Source: Arcticibacter tournemirensis | Lineage (GTDB): Bacteria; Bacteroidota; Bacteroidia; Sphingobacteriales; Sphingobacteriaceae | NCBI RefSeq assembly: GCF_006716645.1 | Contig: NZ_VFPL01000002.1 | Location: 372,001 to 436,000, forward strand | Length of the DNA: 64,000 nucleotides | Direction: 5' to 3' | In this document: one piece after another, positions 51,117 to 61,050 of the stretch | Position numbering within the stretch: the first letter of the stretch is position 1 | How the letters are laid out: each line of letters begins with the position of its first letter | Translations under genes and position numbers: made by a program | The notes under the pieces: model-generated | Seen by the model: the letters and a program-made list of their open reading frames with translations, nothing else | Told to the model about the DNA's origin: nothing | Databases searched by the model: none

Positions 51117-51756
51117 GTTCTGTTTGTTTTAAGGTTAAACAAATTTTTAATTGCGTAATTTGTCACAAATTTAATCATAACTTTGATATCGCCAAATAAT
51201 CAAACTTTGTACCATTTTCTTTACCATAAACAAATTATCTTCAGAAAAGGTTTGTTGAATAAGTTAAATAAGGTAACAAATTAAAGAATCTTTCGTATAA
51301 AAGCAGTTATCGGCATTGCTCCGTCCTAATACAAGACATTGAATGTTAACCTGATAAGACAGAAATGCGATTCAGATATCAGCAATCACCGTTTTTTGAA
51401 AGCTTCTTGCAAATTTTACAGATTAGTGAACATGACACACCTGACAGTGGCAGCCTGGCTAGTAAAAAAGTTACAGTTGTATAATTCCTATACACCATAA
51501 AGTACTGTTTTTACTACATATTGTCGGAAAAGTTAACAATAAAACGATTTAATTCACCTAGGTAACAGAAACTTGCCTTTTAATAAATATCCTCTTCAAA
51601 ATCTCAATAGTGACCAGAAAAAGAAGCAATTCAAATGACAGTCTCGTGGCTTGGTTAATTTTTTCGCACATTTGTCTTTAGAACAGAATATATATATGCC
51701 ATTTATACAAAAGATAACCTTCATTATTTTTATCTGATATTATTGCAGCTCTTCAT
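51117..51756. other. 640-base divergent intergenic region
   Basis: Holds the ompA-type promoter (51166-51196) and, near 51367-51387, three heptad-like units (GCGATTC, AGATATC, AGCAATC) that share a word with arrays R4 and R10. A near -7 box TATTATTG at 51738-51745 may serve the GT9 cluster. Otherwise AT-rich with no ORF, RNA gene or other repeat that I can see. Confidence 0.5.
51166..51196 (-). promoter_or_regulatory. Promoter of the OmpA-family gene
   Basis: Minus-strand TTTG (51196-51193), 19-base spacer, TAAATTTG (51173-51166), an exact fit to the Bacteroidota consensus; leader about 45 bases, A-rich before the ATG. Confidence 0.65.
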
Positions 51757-52737
51757 ATGAATGATACACCAAAACATATATTGGTTTCCCGAAATGACGC
51801 TGTTGGTGATGTAATCCTTGCTTTTCCTGTTTGCGGACTGATAAAAGAATATTTTCCTGATTGTAAAGTATCGTTTCTTGGCAGAACCTATACAAGGGAG
51901 ATTGCACTGTCAAGTACTTTCGTTGACAACTTCGTAAATCAGGATGAGTTAACCCATCAGAGCGAAGATGAAGGTGTCGCTCAACTCTCTAAATTAAATA
52001 TAGATACGGTGATTTTCTTAAGGCCCGATAAAAGTCTTGCCAGAATCGCCAAAAAGGCGGGCATCAAACTACGAATTGGCACTGCTCACAGGGTCTATCA
52101 TTGGTATACCTGTAATAAGCTTGTCAGGCTTAGCAGAAAGAATTCACCGCTTCACGAAGCCCAGTTAAATGTAAAGCTTCTAAAGGGAGTTAATATAAAG
52201 AAGAAGCTGACGCTGTCCGAAATTCCGGCATACTATGGGCTAAAGAGGATTGAGCCCTTAATGGATGAGTACCGGCAAATGCTTTCTGAAGACAAGTTTA
52301 ATCTGATCCTTCATCCAAAATCGCATGGTAACAGTCTCGAGTGGCGACTTCAGAACTTTACCGGGCTGATACAAAAGCTCGACCCAGCGAAATTCAGAAT
52401 CTTTATCAGTGGGTCCCGTAAAGAAAATGAGATTCTAAAGCCCTGGATCGAAGAACAGGGTGACAGAGTGATCAATATTTGCGGGAAATTATCTTTAACA
52501 CAGTTTATTTCATTTATTAATTCGAGCGACGGCCTGATAGCCGCAAGTACCGGCCCGCTTCATATCGCAGCGGCATCGGGAATTCACGCGTTAGGACTTT
52601 ACACCGATATAAAGACCAAGGATGCGGGACGCTGGGGCCCCATAGGAGAAAAGGCAGAGCATCTGCAGTGCAAGCATGCGGATATGGACACGATTACCGT
52701 TGATATGGTATATGAAAAAGTTACAAAGTGGATATAA
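51757..52737 (+). CDS. GT9-family glycosyltransferase (heptosyltransferase-like), copy 1
   Basis: 326 residues of the GT9 GT-B fold. N-terminal HILVSRNDAVGDVILAFPVCGLIKEYFPDCKV-like block (residues 6-37), HPKSHGNSLEWRLQNFTGLI in the donor half, and the donor loop AASTGPLHIAAASG. GT9 enzymes add heptose or other sugars to LPS core on the cytoplasmic face. It is a clear paralogue of the next gene over its whole length. Sugar unknown. Confidence 0.85.
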   Translation: MNDTPKHILVSRNDAVGDVILAFPVCGLIKEYFPDCKVSFLGRTYTREIALSSTFVDNFVNQDELTHQSEDEGVAQLSKLNIDTVIFLRPDKSLARIAKKAGIKLRIGTAHRVYHWYTCNKLVRLSRKNSPLHEAQLNVKLLKGVNIKKKLTLSEIPAYYGLKRIEPLMDEYRQMLSEDKFNLILHPKSHGNSLEWRLQNFTGLIQKLDPAKFRIFISGSRKENEILKPWIEEQGDRVINICGKLSLTQFISFINSSDGLIAASTGPLHIAAASGIHALGLYTDIKTKDAGRWGPIGEKAEHLQCKHADMDTITVDMVYEKVTKWI

Positions 52738-52782
52738 TGAGCGTTCATATATTCGTAGTTTAAATGCAGCTATAAAGCTTTT

Positions 52783-53775
52783 ATGAAAATTAAGAAACCC
52801 GAACATATTCTAATAAGCAGGACCGATGCAATTGGCGACGTAATTCTTACTTTGCCGGTATGCGGTCTCATAAAAGCCCATTATCCCGACTGCAAAATTT
52901 CTTTTTTAGGCCGGCTGTACACGAAAGAGGTGGTGCAGCTGAGTACTCATGTGGATGAATTTATTGATTACGACGAATGGAAGTCCATTTCAGATAAGGA
53001 TGCCGTCCATTTCCTCAGACTTAAAAGGATCGATACGATCATCCACGTATTTCCTAAGAAAAGGATAGCCTTAATCGCCCGGCAAACAGGAATTCCATTA
53101 CGGATAGGTACTACTAACCGTATTTATCACTGGTTTACCTGTAACTGCCTGATCCGCCTAAGCAGGAAACATTCTAACTTCCACGAGTCGCAGTTAAACA
53201 TCAAGTTATTAAAGGGGATAAATATCCCAACCGCACATAGTAAAGAAGAAATATCAGAATACTATGGTCTGAGTAAGCTACCCGATTTACAGGAAGAATA
53301 TTGTTCGCTTCTTTCAAACGAACGCTTTAACCTGATATTACACCCTAAATCAAAGGGAAGCGGGAAAGAATGGAGCCTTGAACGCTATTCGGAGCTGATT
53401 AAAAAGCTTGACAAATCTAAATTCAAGTTGTTTGTCAGCGGATCGACCACTGAAAAGGCTCTTCTTGACAGCTGGCTCTCCCAGCATAAAGACGACGTAA
53501 CGGATATAACAGGACTCTTAACGCTCGAGCAGTTTATAGCTTTCATAAGCAAATGCGATGGTCTGGTAGCCTCTGGCACTGGTCCGCTGCATATTGCCGC
53601 TGCTTTAGGATTGAATGCACTGGGACTTTTTCCCAATGTAAGACCTATACATGCAGGGCGGTGGGCTCCGATAGGCAAAAAAGCCGAGTATATTGAATGT
53701 ACAAATGCGGATATGGATTCCATTACTGCCGACATGGTTTATGACCGGCTCGATTATTGGTCAAAACAGCTGTAG
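52783..53775 (+). CDS. GT9-family glycosyltransferase (heptosyltransferase-like), copy 2
   Basis: 330 residues, same architecture as the preceding gene: HILISRTDAIGDVILTLP, SFLGRLYTKEV, HPKSKGSGKEWSLERYSELI and ASGTGPLHIAAALGLNALG. The two genes look like a tandem duplication that has since diverged; they may add successive sugars. Gap of 45 bases between them. Confidence 0.85.
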   Translation: MKIKKPEHILISRTDAIGDVILTLPVCGLIKAHYPDCKISFLGRLYTKEVVQLSTHVDEFIDYDEWKSISDKDAVHFLRLKRIDTIIHVFPKKRIALIARQTGIPLRIGTTNRIYHWFTCNCLIRLSRKHSNFHESQLNIKLLKGINIPTAHSKEEISEYYGLSKLPDLQEEYCSLLSNERFNLILHPKSKGSGKEWSLERYSELIKKLDKSKFKLFVSGSTTEKALLDSWLSQHKDDVTDITGLLTLEQFIAFISKCDGLVASGTGPLHIAAALGLNALGLFPNVRPIHAGRWAPIGKKAEYIECTNADMDSITADMVYDRLDYWSKQL

Positions 53776-53841
53776 CGTTTTTGGGGGTATCATCGTATGA
53801 TGACTATACGCTGCTTATAATCAGGTTAATTTTTTTAATGA

Positions 53842-54633
53842 ATGTCAGTTATTTCGTCTTCTCTGCTTATTTCCACCTATAATTGGCCCGGGGCTTTAAG
53901 ACTATGTCTTTTAAGCGTGGCGGCTCAAAAGGTGCTGCCCGATGAGGTACTGATTGCCGACGACGGCTCGGGTATAGAGACGAAGCAATTGATTGATTCA
54001 TTTAAAAAAGAGTTTCCAGTCCCTTTAATCCATGTGTGGCATGAAGATAGAGGGTTCAGAAAGACGAGGATCCTTAATACGGCAGTAAGACAAAGTGTAG
54101 GAAAATACATCATCCAGGTGGACGGGGACGTAATCCTTCATCCGTTCTTTATAAAAGATCATTTAGATGTTTCTGAGAACGGCACATTCGTTCGCGGAAC
54201 AAGGGCAAGGTTAACAGAAGAAAAAACAAATGAGATGCTGAACAAGGGCAAAATCAATGTAAATGCTTTTTCCAGAGGAGTATATCACCGGTTGAATGCC
54301 CTGCATCTGCCTCTTCTTAAAGCACTGGGAATTCGGAAAGAGAATTCAGGCAGAAGTGTCAGGGGCAGCAACCTTGCATTTTGGAAAGATGATTTTGTTG
54401 CTGTAAATGGCTATAACACTGATCTCAATGGCTGGGGCCATGAAGACGAAGAACTGGCAACCCGGTTCATCAACAATGGTATTATGAAAAAGATCGTTAA
54501 ACTGTGCGCAATCCAGTTTCATTTGCATCATGCAGAGACATCTAAAGAAAATGAACCATTTCATTCTCAAATAATACAAACAACTATAAAAAACAAAACA
54601 AAAACCTGTGTTAATGGATATAGTTACAATTGA
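53842..54633 (+). CDS. GT2-family glycosyltransferase (chondroitin-polymerase/GT7C-like), copy 1
   Basis: 263-residue GT-A enzyme. SLLISTYNWPGALRLCLLSV starts the fold, VLIADDGSG binds the nucleotide, IIQVDGDVILHPFFI has the DxD motif, and the C-terminal block NGYNTDLNGWGHEDEELATRFINNG resembles the galactosyltransferase C-terminal (Glyco_transf_7C) domain. It ends 1 base before the chosen start of its paralogue. Confidence 0.83.
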   Translation: MSVISSSLLISTYNWPGALRLCLLSVAAQKVLPDEVLIADDGSGIETKQLIDSFKKEFPVPLIHVWHEDRGFRKTRILNTAVRQSVGKYIIQVDGDVILHPFFIKDHLDVSENGTFVRGTRARLTEEKTNEMLNKGKINVNAFSRGVYHRLNALHLPLLKALGIRKENSGRSVRGSNLAFWKDDFVAVNGYNTDLNGWGHEDEELATRFINNGIMKKIVKLCAIQFHLHHAETSKENEPFHSQIIQTTIKNKTKTCVNGYSYN

Positions 54634-54634
54634 T

Positions 54635-55462
54635 ATGAAGCGAGGAATAAAGACATCTTTAATTATCTCCACTTATAACTGGCCCGAAGCTCTCAATCTG
54701 TGCCTGTTAAGTGTTACCAGACAATCTGTGCTTCCGGATGAAGTAATTATTGCCGACGATGGCTCGACATTTGAAACAGCTGAGCTCATAGATAAAATAC
54801 GACTTTCTTTTCCGGTGCCTTTAATCCACGTCTGGCAGGAAGATGAAGGCTTCCAGTTAGCGAAGATCAGGAATAAAGCAATCGCTCATGCCCGTCATGA
54901 GTATATTATACAAATTGATGGCGACCTGGTACTGCACAAACACTTCATTAAAGACCATATCGAGCTTAGCAAGCCCGGAACATTTATTACCGGCAGCAGA
55001 GTATTGATGAACAAGAGCCTTTCAGAAGAATTATTGAGCACGCGGGTAACCAACGCTTCTGTGTTTAGCTCAGGAGTTAAAAACCATTTTAATATTCTCA
55101 GAATAAAGTTCTTGCGGGATTACTTTGCAGATAGGTATAAACAGAAAGACATGCTTTATCTCCGCGGGTGCAATATGGCTTTCTGGAGGGACGATATTAT
55201 CAAGGTGAACGGATATAATGAAGAATTTAAGGGCTGGGGAAAAGAAGATAATGAAATAGCCGTGCGACTGATCAACTCAGGAATTAAGAAACGGGCTATA
55301 AAATTCGGAGGTATCGTCTTTCATATTTATCATTCAGAGAACTGCCGCGCCCAAAGCCATGAAAATGAAACCAGGCTTGCAAATGCGATCAAACACAAGA
55401 TCACGTATTGCCAAAGGGGAATAAGTCAGTATTATAACTTAAGGACAGGGATAAGCATCTAA
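54635..55462 (+). CDS. GT2-family glycosyltransferase (GT7C-like), copy 2
   Basis: 275 residues from ATG 54635; an earlier GTG/ATG (54608/54614) would overlap the previous gene. Same pattern as copy 1: SLIISTYNWPEALNLCLLSV, VIIADDGSTFETAE, IIQIDGDLVLHKHFIKDHIE and NGYNEEFKGWGKEDNEIAVRL. A second tandem paralogue pair in this cluster. Acceptor and sugar unknown. Confidence 0.83.
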   Translation: MKRGIKTSLIISTYNWPEALNLCLLSVTRQSVLPDEVIIADDGSTFETAELIDKIRLSFPVPLIHVWQEDEGFQLAKIRNKAIAHARHEYIIQIDGDLVLHKHFIKDHIELSKPGTFITGSRVLMNKSLSEELLSTRVTNASVFSSGVKNHFNILRIKFLRDYFADRYKQKDMLYLRGCNMAFWRDDIIKVNGYNEEFKGWGKEDNEIAVRLINSGIKKRAIKFGGIVFHIYHSENCRAQSHENETRLANAIKHKITYCQRGISQYYNLRTGISI

Positions 55463-55466
55463 AGAG

Positions 55467-56174
55467 ATGTCTGCTACGCCACTTATATCAGTTATTCTTG
55501 TTACATATAACGTAGAAAAACTATTACAAAATTGTCTGAATAGTATCTTTCGGCAGGAATATCCTTCTCTTGAAACCATTGTAATAGATGGTGCCAGCAC
55601 TGATGGCACTATCGATATCTTAAAGGCTAACAGCAGCAGGATCAAATTCTGGAAAAGCGAAAAGGACAGTGGCATTTATGACGCCATGAACAAAGCGCTG
55701 GACCACATTTCAGGTGAATGGGTATACTTCATTGGAGCAGACGATGAGCTGACCCCCGACTTTTCAGCGCTGGCCTATGAACTGAAAGACGCATCGGCAA
55801 TTTATTATGGCAGTGTGTTGAAAGACGGAAAAAAATACCTCGGCCAATTATCCCCATACCACCATGCGAAGACCGGAATTAACCATCAGGCTATGTTTTA
55901 CCCTGTGTCAGTATTCAGGAAGTATAAATTTGACACTACGTATCCCATTTCCGCCGATCATATCTTAAACATGTGGTGTTGGAAAGACAAAGATTTCAGA
56001 TTTGAATTCAGGGACTATATTATTGCGATATTCAATCACACTGGTGTTTCGTCTCTAAAAAAGGATTTGCTTTTTGAAAAAAGGAAAGCAAACCTGATAC
56101 TAAAAAACTATGGAGTAGCCATCTGGCTGCGATTTCTGTTCAAAAAACTTAAAGCCCGTCTTTCATCTTCTTGA
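55467..56174 (+). CDS. GT2-family glycosyltransferase (WcaA-like)
   Basis: 235-residue single GT-A domain: ISVILVTYNVEKLLQNCLNSI, TIVIDGASTDGTIDIL, DSGIYDAMNKALDHISGEWVYFIGADDEL (residues about 70-98) with the conserved D-G-I-Y-D-A-M-N-K and D-D signatures. Related in sequence to the genes at 60278 and 62043. Starts 4 bases after the previous stop. Confidence 0.85.
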   Translation: MSATPLISVILVTYNVEKLLQNCLNSIFRQEYPSLETIVIDGASTDGTIDILKANSSRIKFWKSEKDSGIYDAMNKALDHISGEWVYFIGADDELTPDFSALAYELKDASAIYYGSVLKDGKKYLGQLSPYHHAKTGINHQAMFYPVSVFRKYKFDTTYPISADHILNMWCWKDKDFRFEFRDYIIAIFNHTGVSSLKKDLLFEKRKANLILKNYGVAIWLRFLFKKLKARLSSS

Positions 56175-56181
56175 GAACTTA

Positions 56182-57051
56182 CTACCTTTTGCTGAAAGCA
56201 AAACCATGGGTAAGACTGAATACGATTTTACGCGGTAGCTTAAGAACCTTCAAGGTCGCCTTTGCTCTTAAACTTTCTATAGGTATCAACCGTACCAGAT
56301 ACAATAGAACGGAGCAATACATAATACGGGCGCTGTCACCGTTTGCTTCCTTCTCCCGTCTCAGTAAGACCCGTACCTCATCCAGATATTCTCCCCGCTG
56401 CTGATTGCTTTTTTGATTCTCCCTTCTGAAGCGAAAGCCTCCAAGCATAAAAGAAGTGGTATATAGTTTTTCATGCCTGAAAAACCTCAGCCATAAATCA
56501 AAATCAGCAGCTAAAGAATAATTGCAGTCTATGAAAGCGCCTGCCTTGTTCCACAAATCACGCCGCCAGAATACCGATTCCTGCTGTATGAATTTTCCTT
56601 TATAAAGATACATTCTCCATTTCGACCAACGCTGCTCATAAGGCTCCTTATCAAACGTGAAGGGGTGCCCGTCTTCATTATAGAAGGTATTATTGCCCAT
56701 GATCCATTTTACGTCAGGAAATTGAAGAAAAATCTTGGCTGCTGTAAACAAAGCGACCTTGTGATACATGTCGTCGGAATTGATCCATGCCATTATATCC
56801 CCTGTTGACCGCTCAAACCCCTTCTGTAGGGCATGATACAGTCCCCCATCAGCTTCACTGATCCAATAAGTCAGATGCTCCTCATATTTCTTAATTATCT
56901 CAACCGAATTATCAGTACTTCCCCCGTCAATGATAATATATTCAAGGTTGGGATAACCCTGGCTTAAAACGGAACGTATTGTATCCTCCAAAAACTGGCC
57001 CTGATTATAGGATGGTGTTACAATGGATATTTTGGGTAACATGTGCCGCAT
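56182..57051 (-). CDS. GT2-family glycosyltransferase, opposite strand
   Basis: 289 residues: ISIVTPSYNQGQFLEDTIRSVL, EYIIIDGGSTDNSVEII, ISEADGGLYHALQKGF, DIMAWINSDDMYH and QQESVFWRRDLWNKAG. The only minus-strand gene in this glycan cluster; it converges on the preceding gene with a 7-base gap and diverges from the exporter. ATG 57051 or the in-frame ATG three codons later. Sugar unknown. Confidence 0.85.
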   Translation of the reverse strand: MRHMLPKISIVTPSYNQGQFLEDTIRSVLSQGYPNLEYIIIDGGSTDNSVEIIKKYEEHLTYWISEADGGLYHALQKGFERSTGDIMAWINSDDMYHKVALFTAAKIFLQFPDVKWIMGNNTFYNEDGHPFTFDKEPYEQRWSKWRMYLYKGKFIQQESVFWRRDLWNKAGAFIDCNYSLAADFDLWLRFFRHEKLYTTSFMLGGFRFRRENQKSNQQRGEYLDEVRVLLRREKEANGDSARIMYCSVLLYLVRLIPIESLRAKATLKVLKLPRKIVFSLTHGFAFSKR

Positions 57052-57143
57052 TTATTTTAGTAGCTGCCAAAGATAAATATTAAAGCTAAGGTCATATTCA
57101 TCTGAACTGATTTAGATTTCGCCGACTATCTGAGGTTTTTTAA

Positions 57144-57151
57144 TACTTTTG
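57144..57151 (+). promoter_or_regulatory. Candidate -7 box of the second ABC exporter gene
   Basis: TACTTTTG matches TAnnTTTG, 16 bases before the ATG. No -33 TTTG at the expected spacing. Confidence 0.45.
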
Positions 57152-57167
57152 CAGATTAACTCATTGA

Positions 57168-58988
57168 ATGAAGACATATTTCAGATTATTATCTTTTGCA
57201 AAACCGATTCAAAAGTTTGCGATACCCTATGTCGTGACGACGATGCTGTCTGTATTATTTAATACGCTGAACCTGGCTCTTATAGTTCCTCTGTTAACCT
57301 TTCTTTTCGATACTGCCGCCGGAACCACCGTTTATACAAAGCCTGAAAGCATCTTTAATATGATGGGCAACTTTCGATATTACTCCCAGGAGATTAACAG
57401 GGCTTACGGCACTTACGGTGCACTGCAGTTCATCTGCGTAGTTATCATCATATCGGTATTATTGAGCAATCTGTTTAAATACCTCTCTCAGAGAATCATG
57501 GAAAACCTTCGTATCCATACCTTGCTTAACATACGAAGAACCGTTTTCGACAACGTGATGAATATGCATCTGGGTTATTTCAACAATGAGCGAAAAGGAG
57601 ATATTCTTTCTAAAATAACTAATGACGTTCAGGTTGTTCAATTCACTGTAAGCGGAACCCTGCAGGTAATCTTCAGGGAGCCTTTTCAATTACTGGCCTA
57701 CTTATTTACTCTGTTCTCTATCTCTTATAAACTAAGCTTTGTATCTATTCTTTTCATTCCCATCTCTGCCATATTTATTGCACGGCTGGTAAAGAGCCTT
57801 AAGAATCAAGCTACGGGCTCTCAGGCATCTTTCGGGATGATGGTGAGCAATCTCGAAGAAGCGCTCTCGGGTGTTAAAATAATCAAGGCGTTCAACGCTG
57901 CCAGCTTCATTAAACAAAAGTTTAACAGAGAGAACGAAAACTTCTCTGAGATCGGTCGGCAGATGGCGAAGAAACAACAACTAGCCTCACCTATTTCCGA
58001 ATTCCTGGGAGTACTCATGGTAGCCTTCATTGTATTATACGGCGGTAATCTTGTACTAAGTGGAAGCGGAGAGCTGTCAGCCCAGGCATTTATTGGTTAC
58101 ATTGCGATTTTCTCGCAATTGACCCGCCCGGCCAAAGCGTTATCTGACTCTTTTACAGGTATCAACTTAGGACTTGCGGCAGGCGAACGTATACTCGAGC
58201 TGGTCGACATGAAACCAGATATTCAGGATGCGCCTGATGCGATAGATGTGAATGATTTTAAAGATTCCATCCTTCTTGATAGCGTTACTTTTGCGTATGG
58301 TGAAAAGACCATTCTCGATAACGTTTCCGTTAAAATACCCAGGGGCAAAACGATTGCCCTTGTGGGCCCGTCGGGGGGAGGTAAATCGACCTTGATGGAC
58401 TTAATACCGAGATTTATAGAGCCAAAAAGCGGAACGATCTATTTTGACGGAATTGACATTAAAAAGATCAAAATGGACTCCCTTCGTGCACAAATGGGAT
58501 TTGTAAATCAGGAATCTATTCTCTTCAACGACACTATTTTTAATAATATAGCTTTTGGCAAACCTGATGCTACACAGGAAGAAGTTGAAGCTGCTGCCAG
58601 GATAGCCAATGCTCACAGCTTTATTATTAACACTGATAATGGTTACCAAACCAACATTGGCGACAGAGGGATTAAGTTGTCGGGCGGTCAAAAACAGCGT
58701 ATTAATATCGCCCGTGCAGTCTTAAAGAATCCTCCGCTTATGCTGCTGGATGAAGCAACGTCAGCCTTAGATACCGAATCAGAAAGACTTGTCCAGGATG
58801 CTCTGAACAGACTCATGAAAAACAGGACTACCCTTGTTATCGCTCACCGGCTAAGCACCATCCAGGATGCCGACCTAATCCTCGTGCTGGAGTCGGGACG
58901 GATCATTGAAAAGGGTACACATTCTGAACTGATGACAGATGACGGTGTATATAAAAGGCTGGTAGAAATGCAGACATTCAGTGAATGA
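57168..58988 (+). CDS. MsbA-like lipid/LPS ABC exporter
   Basis: 606-residue half-transporter: six helices (about 15-330) and an ATPase domain with Walker A VGPSGGGKSTLMDLI, Q-loop FVNQESILFND, signature LSGGQKQRINIARAV, Walker B LMLLDEATSALD and H-loop IAHRLST. Its place among LPS-type glycosyltransferases suggests it flips a glycolipid such as lipid A-core; that is inference. It shares the family with the exporter at 43237 but is not a close copy. Confidence 0.88.
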   Translation: MKTYFRLLSFAKPIQKFAIPYVVTTMLSVLFNTLNLALIVPLLTFLFDTAAGTTVYTKPESIFNMMGNFRYYSQEINRAYGTYGALQFICVVIIISVLLSNLFKYLSQRIMENLRIHTLLNIRRTVFDNVMNMHLGYFNNERKGDILSKITNDVQVVQFTVSGTLQVIFREPFQLLAYLFTLFSISYKLSFVSILFIPISAIFIARLVKSLKNQATGSQASFGMMVSNLEEALSGVKIIKAFNAASFIKQKFNRENENFSEIGRQMAKKQQLASPISEFLGVLMVAFIVLYGGNLVLSGSGELSAQAFIGYIAIFSQLTRPAKALSDSFTGINLGLAAGERILELVDMKPDIQDAPDAIDVNDFKDSILLDSVTFAYGEKTILDNVSVKIPRGKTIALVGPSGGGKSTLMDLIPRFIEPKSGTIYFDGIDIKKIKMDSLRAQMGFVNQESILFNDTIFNNIAFGKPDATQEEVEAAARIANAHSFIINTDNGYQTNIGDRGIKLSGGQKQRINIARAVLKNPPLMLLDEATSALDTESERLVQDALNRLMKNRTTLVIAHRLSTIQDADLILVLESGRIIEKGTHSELMTDDGVYKRLVEMQTFSE

Positions 58989-59034
58989 TGTCGCATACCT
59001 GGTAGATTTACCGTATAAGTAGCAGAAGATCGCT

Positions 59035-60180
59035 ATGTACATTAAAAACAAGAAGAAATTCAGGCTCGTTCGCTTCATTCTGCTCAAAATTTCCCGGCTA
59101 TTACACGTCCTCGCAAGGTTTAGAAAACCAGAGAAAAGGATATTGCTTGTAAAGATTGACGCTATCGGCGATTATATTCTATTCCGCAATTTCCTCGAAG
59201 TCCTTAAAAATTCGGAGAAGTATAAAGATTACCAAATTGAGCTTCTAGGAAATAACAGCTGGAAAGACATTGCTCTGGAATACGACAAAGATGTAGTTTC
59301 CAACTTCTATTTCATTAATGAAGATCCATTGTACGAAAAACCACAAGAAGTATTTAAGCTTGGTTGGATGCTCTTCAAGCGCAAATACGAAGTAGTTCTA
59401 CAATCTACTTACTCACGAACATTGATGGGAAATGGCCTTGCGGCACTGGCTTCTGGAAAAGAGTCAATTGCTTATAACAGCGATAACGAGCATCACCCAC
59501 GGTATAAAAAACAAACTGATAAACTGTATACACAACTGCTGAAGCTTCCCCTACATGTTCATCATGAATATGAAAGAAACCATTTTTTCTTTCAGGAAGT
59601 CACAAACCAAGAAGAGAGTCAGATGACACCTCTCTCTCTCCCCTTTAGAAAATCAGAAAAAAGTGGCATTCTTATTTTTGCAGGATCCAGCTGGATAAAA
59701 AAGAACTGGGAAAAGGAGAAATTCCTTGAAATAATAGAACGACTGTTACTCCACACTTCCGACACTATCATTCTGGCAGGAGGGCCGGCAGAAATTCCTA
59801 TAACATCCTATTTGCTGGGTAATTTAAGTGACACCTCGAGGATTATTGATACCACAGGTAAGAGCAGCCTTCCCGAACTGATTCAAATAGTAGCCTCCTC
59901 CAGACTGGTAATATCCAATGACACAAATACCGTTCATATAGCGGCAGCCACCCACACTCCCGTAATCTGCATCCTTGGTGGCGGACACTTTGGAAGATTC
60001 ATGCCTTATTCAAAGAAAATGTCATTCAAGCCCGTCTGCATTTTCGATGAAATACCTTGTTATAACTGCAGTTGGAACTGTAAATTCTATGAAGACAACG
60101 GCAATCCATATCCTTGTATATCAAGAATTAACACTGAAAGAGTGTGGAATTCGATAGTCAAGGCCCTGCAAGAGATTTGA
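59035..60180 (+). CDS. GT9-family glycosyltransferase
   Basis: 381 residues, a more distant GT9 than the tandem pair. KRILLVKIDAIGDYILFRNFLEVL starts the fold; FAGSSWIKKNWEKEKFLEII, ILAGGPAEIP and SNDTNTVHIAAATHTPVICILGGGHFGRF (about residues 297-325) form the donor site. The C-terminal region has a Cys cluster (PCYNCSWNCKFYEDNGNPYPC) often seen in GT9 proteins of this kind. Sugar unknown. Confidence 0.85.
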   Translation: MYIKNKKKFRLVRFILLKISRLLHVLARFRKPEKRILLVKIDAIGDYILFRNFLEVLKNSEKYKDYQIELLGNNSWKDIALEYDKDVVSNFYFINEDPLYEKPQEVFKLGWMLFKRKYEVVLQSTYSRTLMGNGLAALASGKESIAYNSDNEHHPRYKKQTDKLYTQLLKLPLHVHHEYERNHFFFQEVTNQEESQMTPLSLPFRKSEKSGILIFAGSSWIKKNWEKEKFLEIIERLLLHTSDTIILAGGPAEIPITSYLLGNLSDTSRIIDTTGKSSLPELIQIVASSRLVISNDTNTVHIAAATHTPVICILGGGHFGRFMPYSKKMSFKPVCIFDEIPCYNCSWNCKFYEDNGNPYPCISRINTERVWNSIVKALQEI

Positions 60181-60277
60181 AGGTACCCTCTAAACATCTA
60201 CCCTTATAGAAATAACACTGTATCGAATTCAATAAAAAACTCGTTACTATTATCAGTAATCATACTTTAAATTAATA

Positions 60278-61024
60278 ATGTCATTTGCTCAGAACAGCGA
60301 TCTACCTAAAGTGAGTATCATAACCGTAACACTCAATGCTGAAAAATATATAGAACGATGCATAAATACGGTGTTGTCTCAATCCTATCCGAACATAGAA
60401 CATGTCATTCTGGATGGGAACAGTAAGGATAATACACCTGCTATTCTCAAAAGATACACAAATAAGATTGCTTTCTGGAAAAGCGAGCTGGATAATGGCG
60501 TTTATAATGCTATGAACAAGGCGGTGACGTATGCTACCGGAGACTGGATTCTATTCATTGGAGCTGATGATATCCTTTTTCCAGGCTTTAGCGAGATGGC
60601 TTATAAGCTTAAAGATGAAAACACTATCTATTATGGAAATCACAAATGGAGAAACTCTTTCAATGGACAGAAATTTGATTCTTATCAACTTACGAAAGAA
60701 AATGTCTGTCATCAGAGCATTTTCTATCCAAGGGCAGTATTTGATAAGTATCAATATAACGAGAAGTATCGATCCAGAGCAGATCATGTACTAAATATGC
60801 AATGCTGGGGTGATAACAGGTTCAGGAAGCGGTATTATCCTATTGTAATTTCGGATTATTCGGAAGGAGGTTTTTCTGCTCAAAACAGAGATTTCCTGTA
60901 TTACGAGGATAAACCCTATTTGATCCGAAAGCACCTTGGAGTTATTTGTTTTCTTCGATATAAATACAGGTGCTATAAGAATAAAAAAAGAGGGATTGAT
61001 ATAGATAACGACCTCCTCTATTAA
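60278..61024 (+). CDS. GT2-family glycosyltransferase (WcaA-like)
   Basis: 248 residues: VSIITVTLNAEKYIERCINTVL, HVILDGNSKDNTPAIL, DNGVYNAMNKAVTYATGDW, FIGADDILF and HQSIFYPRAVFDKY. Clear paralogue of the genes at 55467 and 62043. Gap of 97 bases from the GT9 gene with nothing recognisable; the next gene follows after 26 bases. Confidence 0.85.
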   Translation: MSFAQNSDLPKVSIITVTLNAEKYIERCINTVLSQSYPNIEHVILDGNSKDNTPAILKRYTNKIAFWKSELDNGVYNAMNKAVTYATGDWILFIGADDILFPGFSEMAYKLKDENTIYYGNHKWRNSFNGQKFDSYQLTKENVCHQSIFYPRAVFDKYQYNEKYRSRADHVLNMQCWGDNRFRKRYYPIVISDYSEGGFSAQNRDFLYYEDKPYLIRKHLGVICFLRYKYRCYKNKKRGIDIDNDLLY

Positions 61025-61050
61025 TATATCCAAATTCAACTATTACCCAA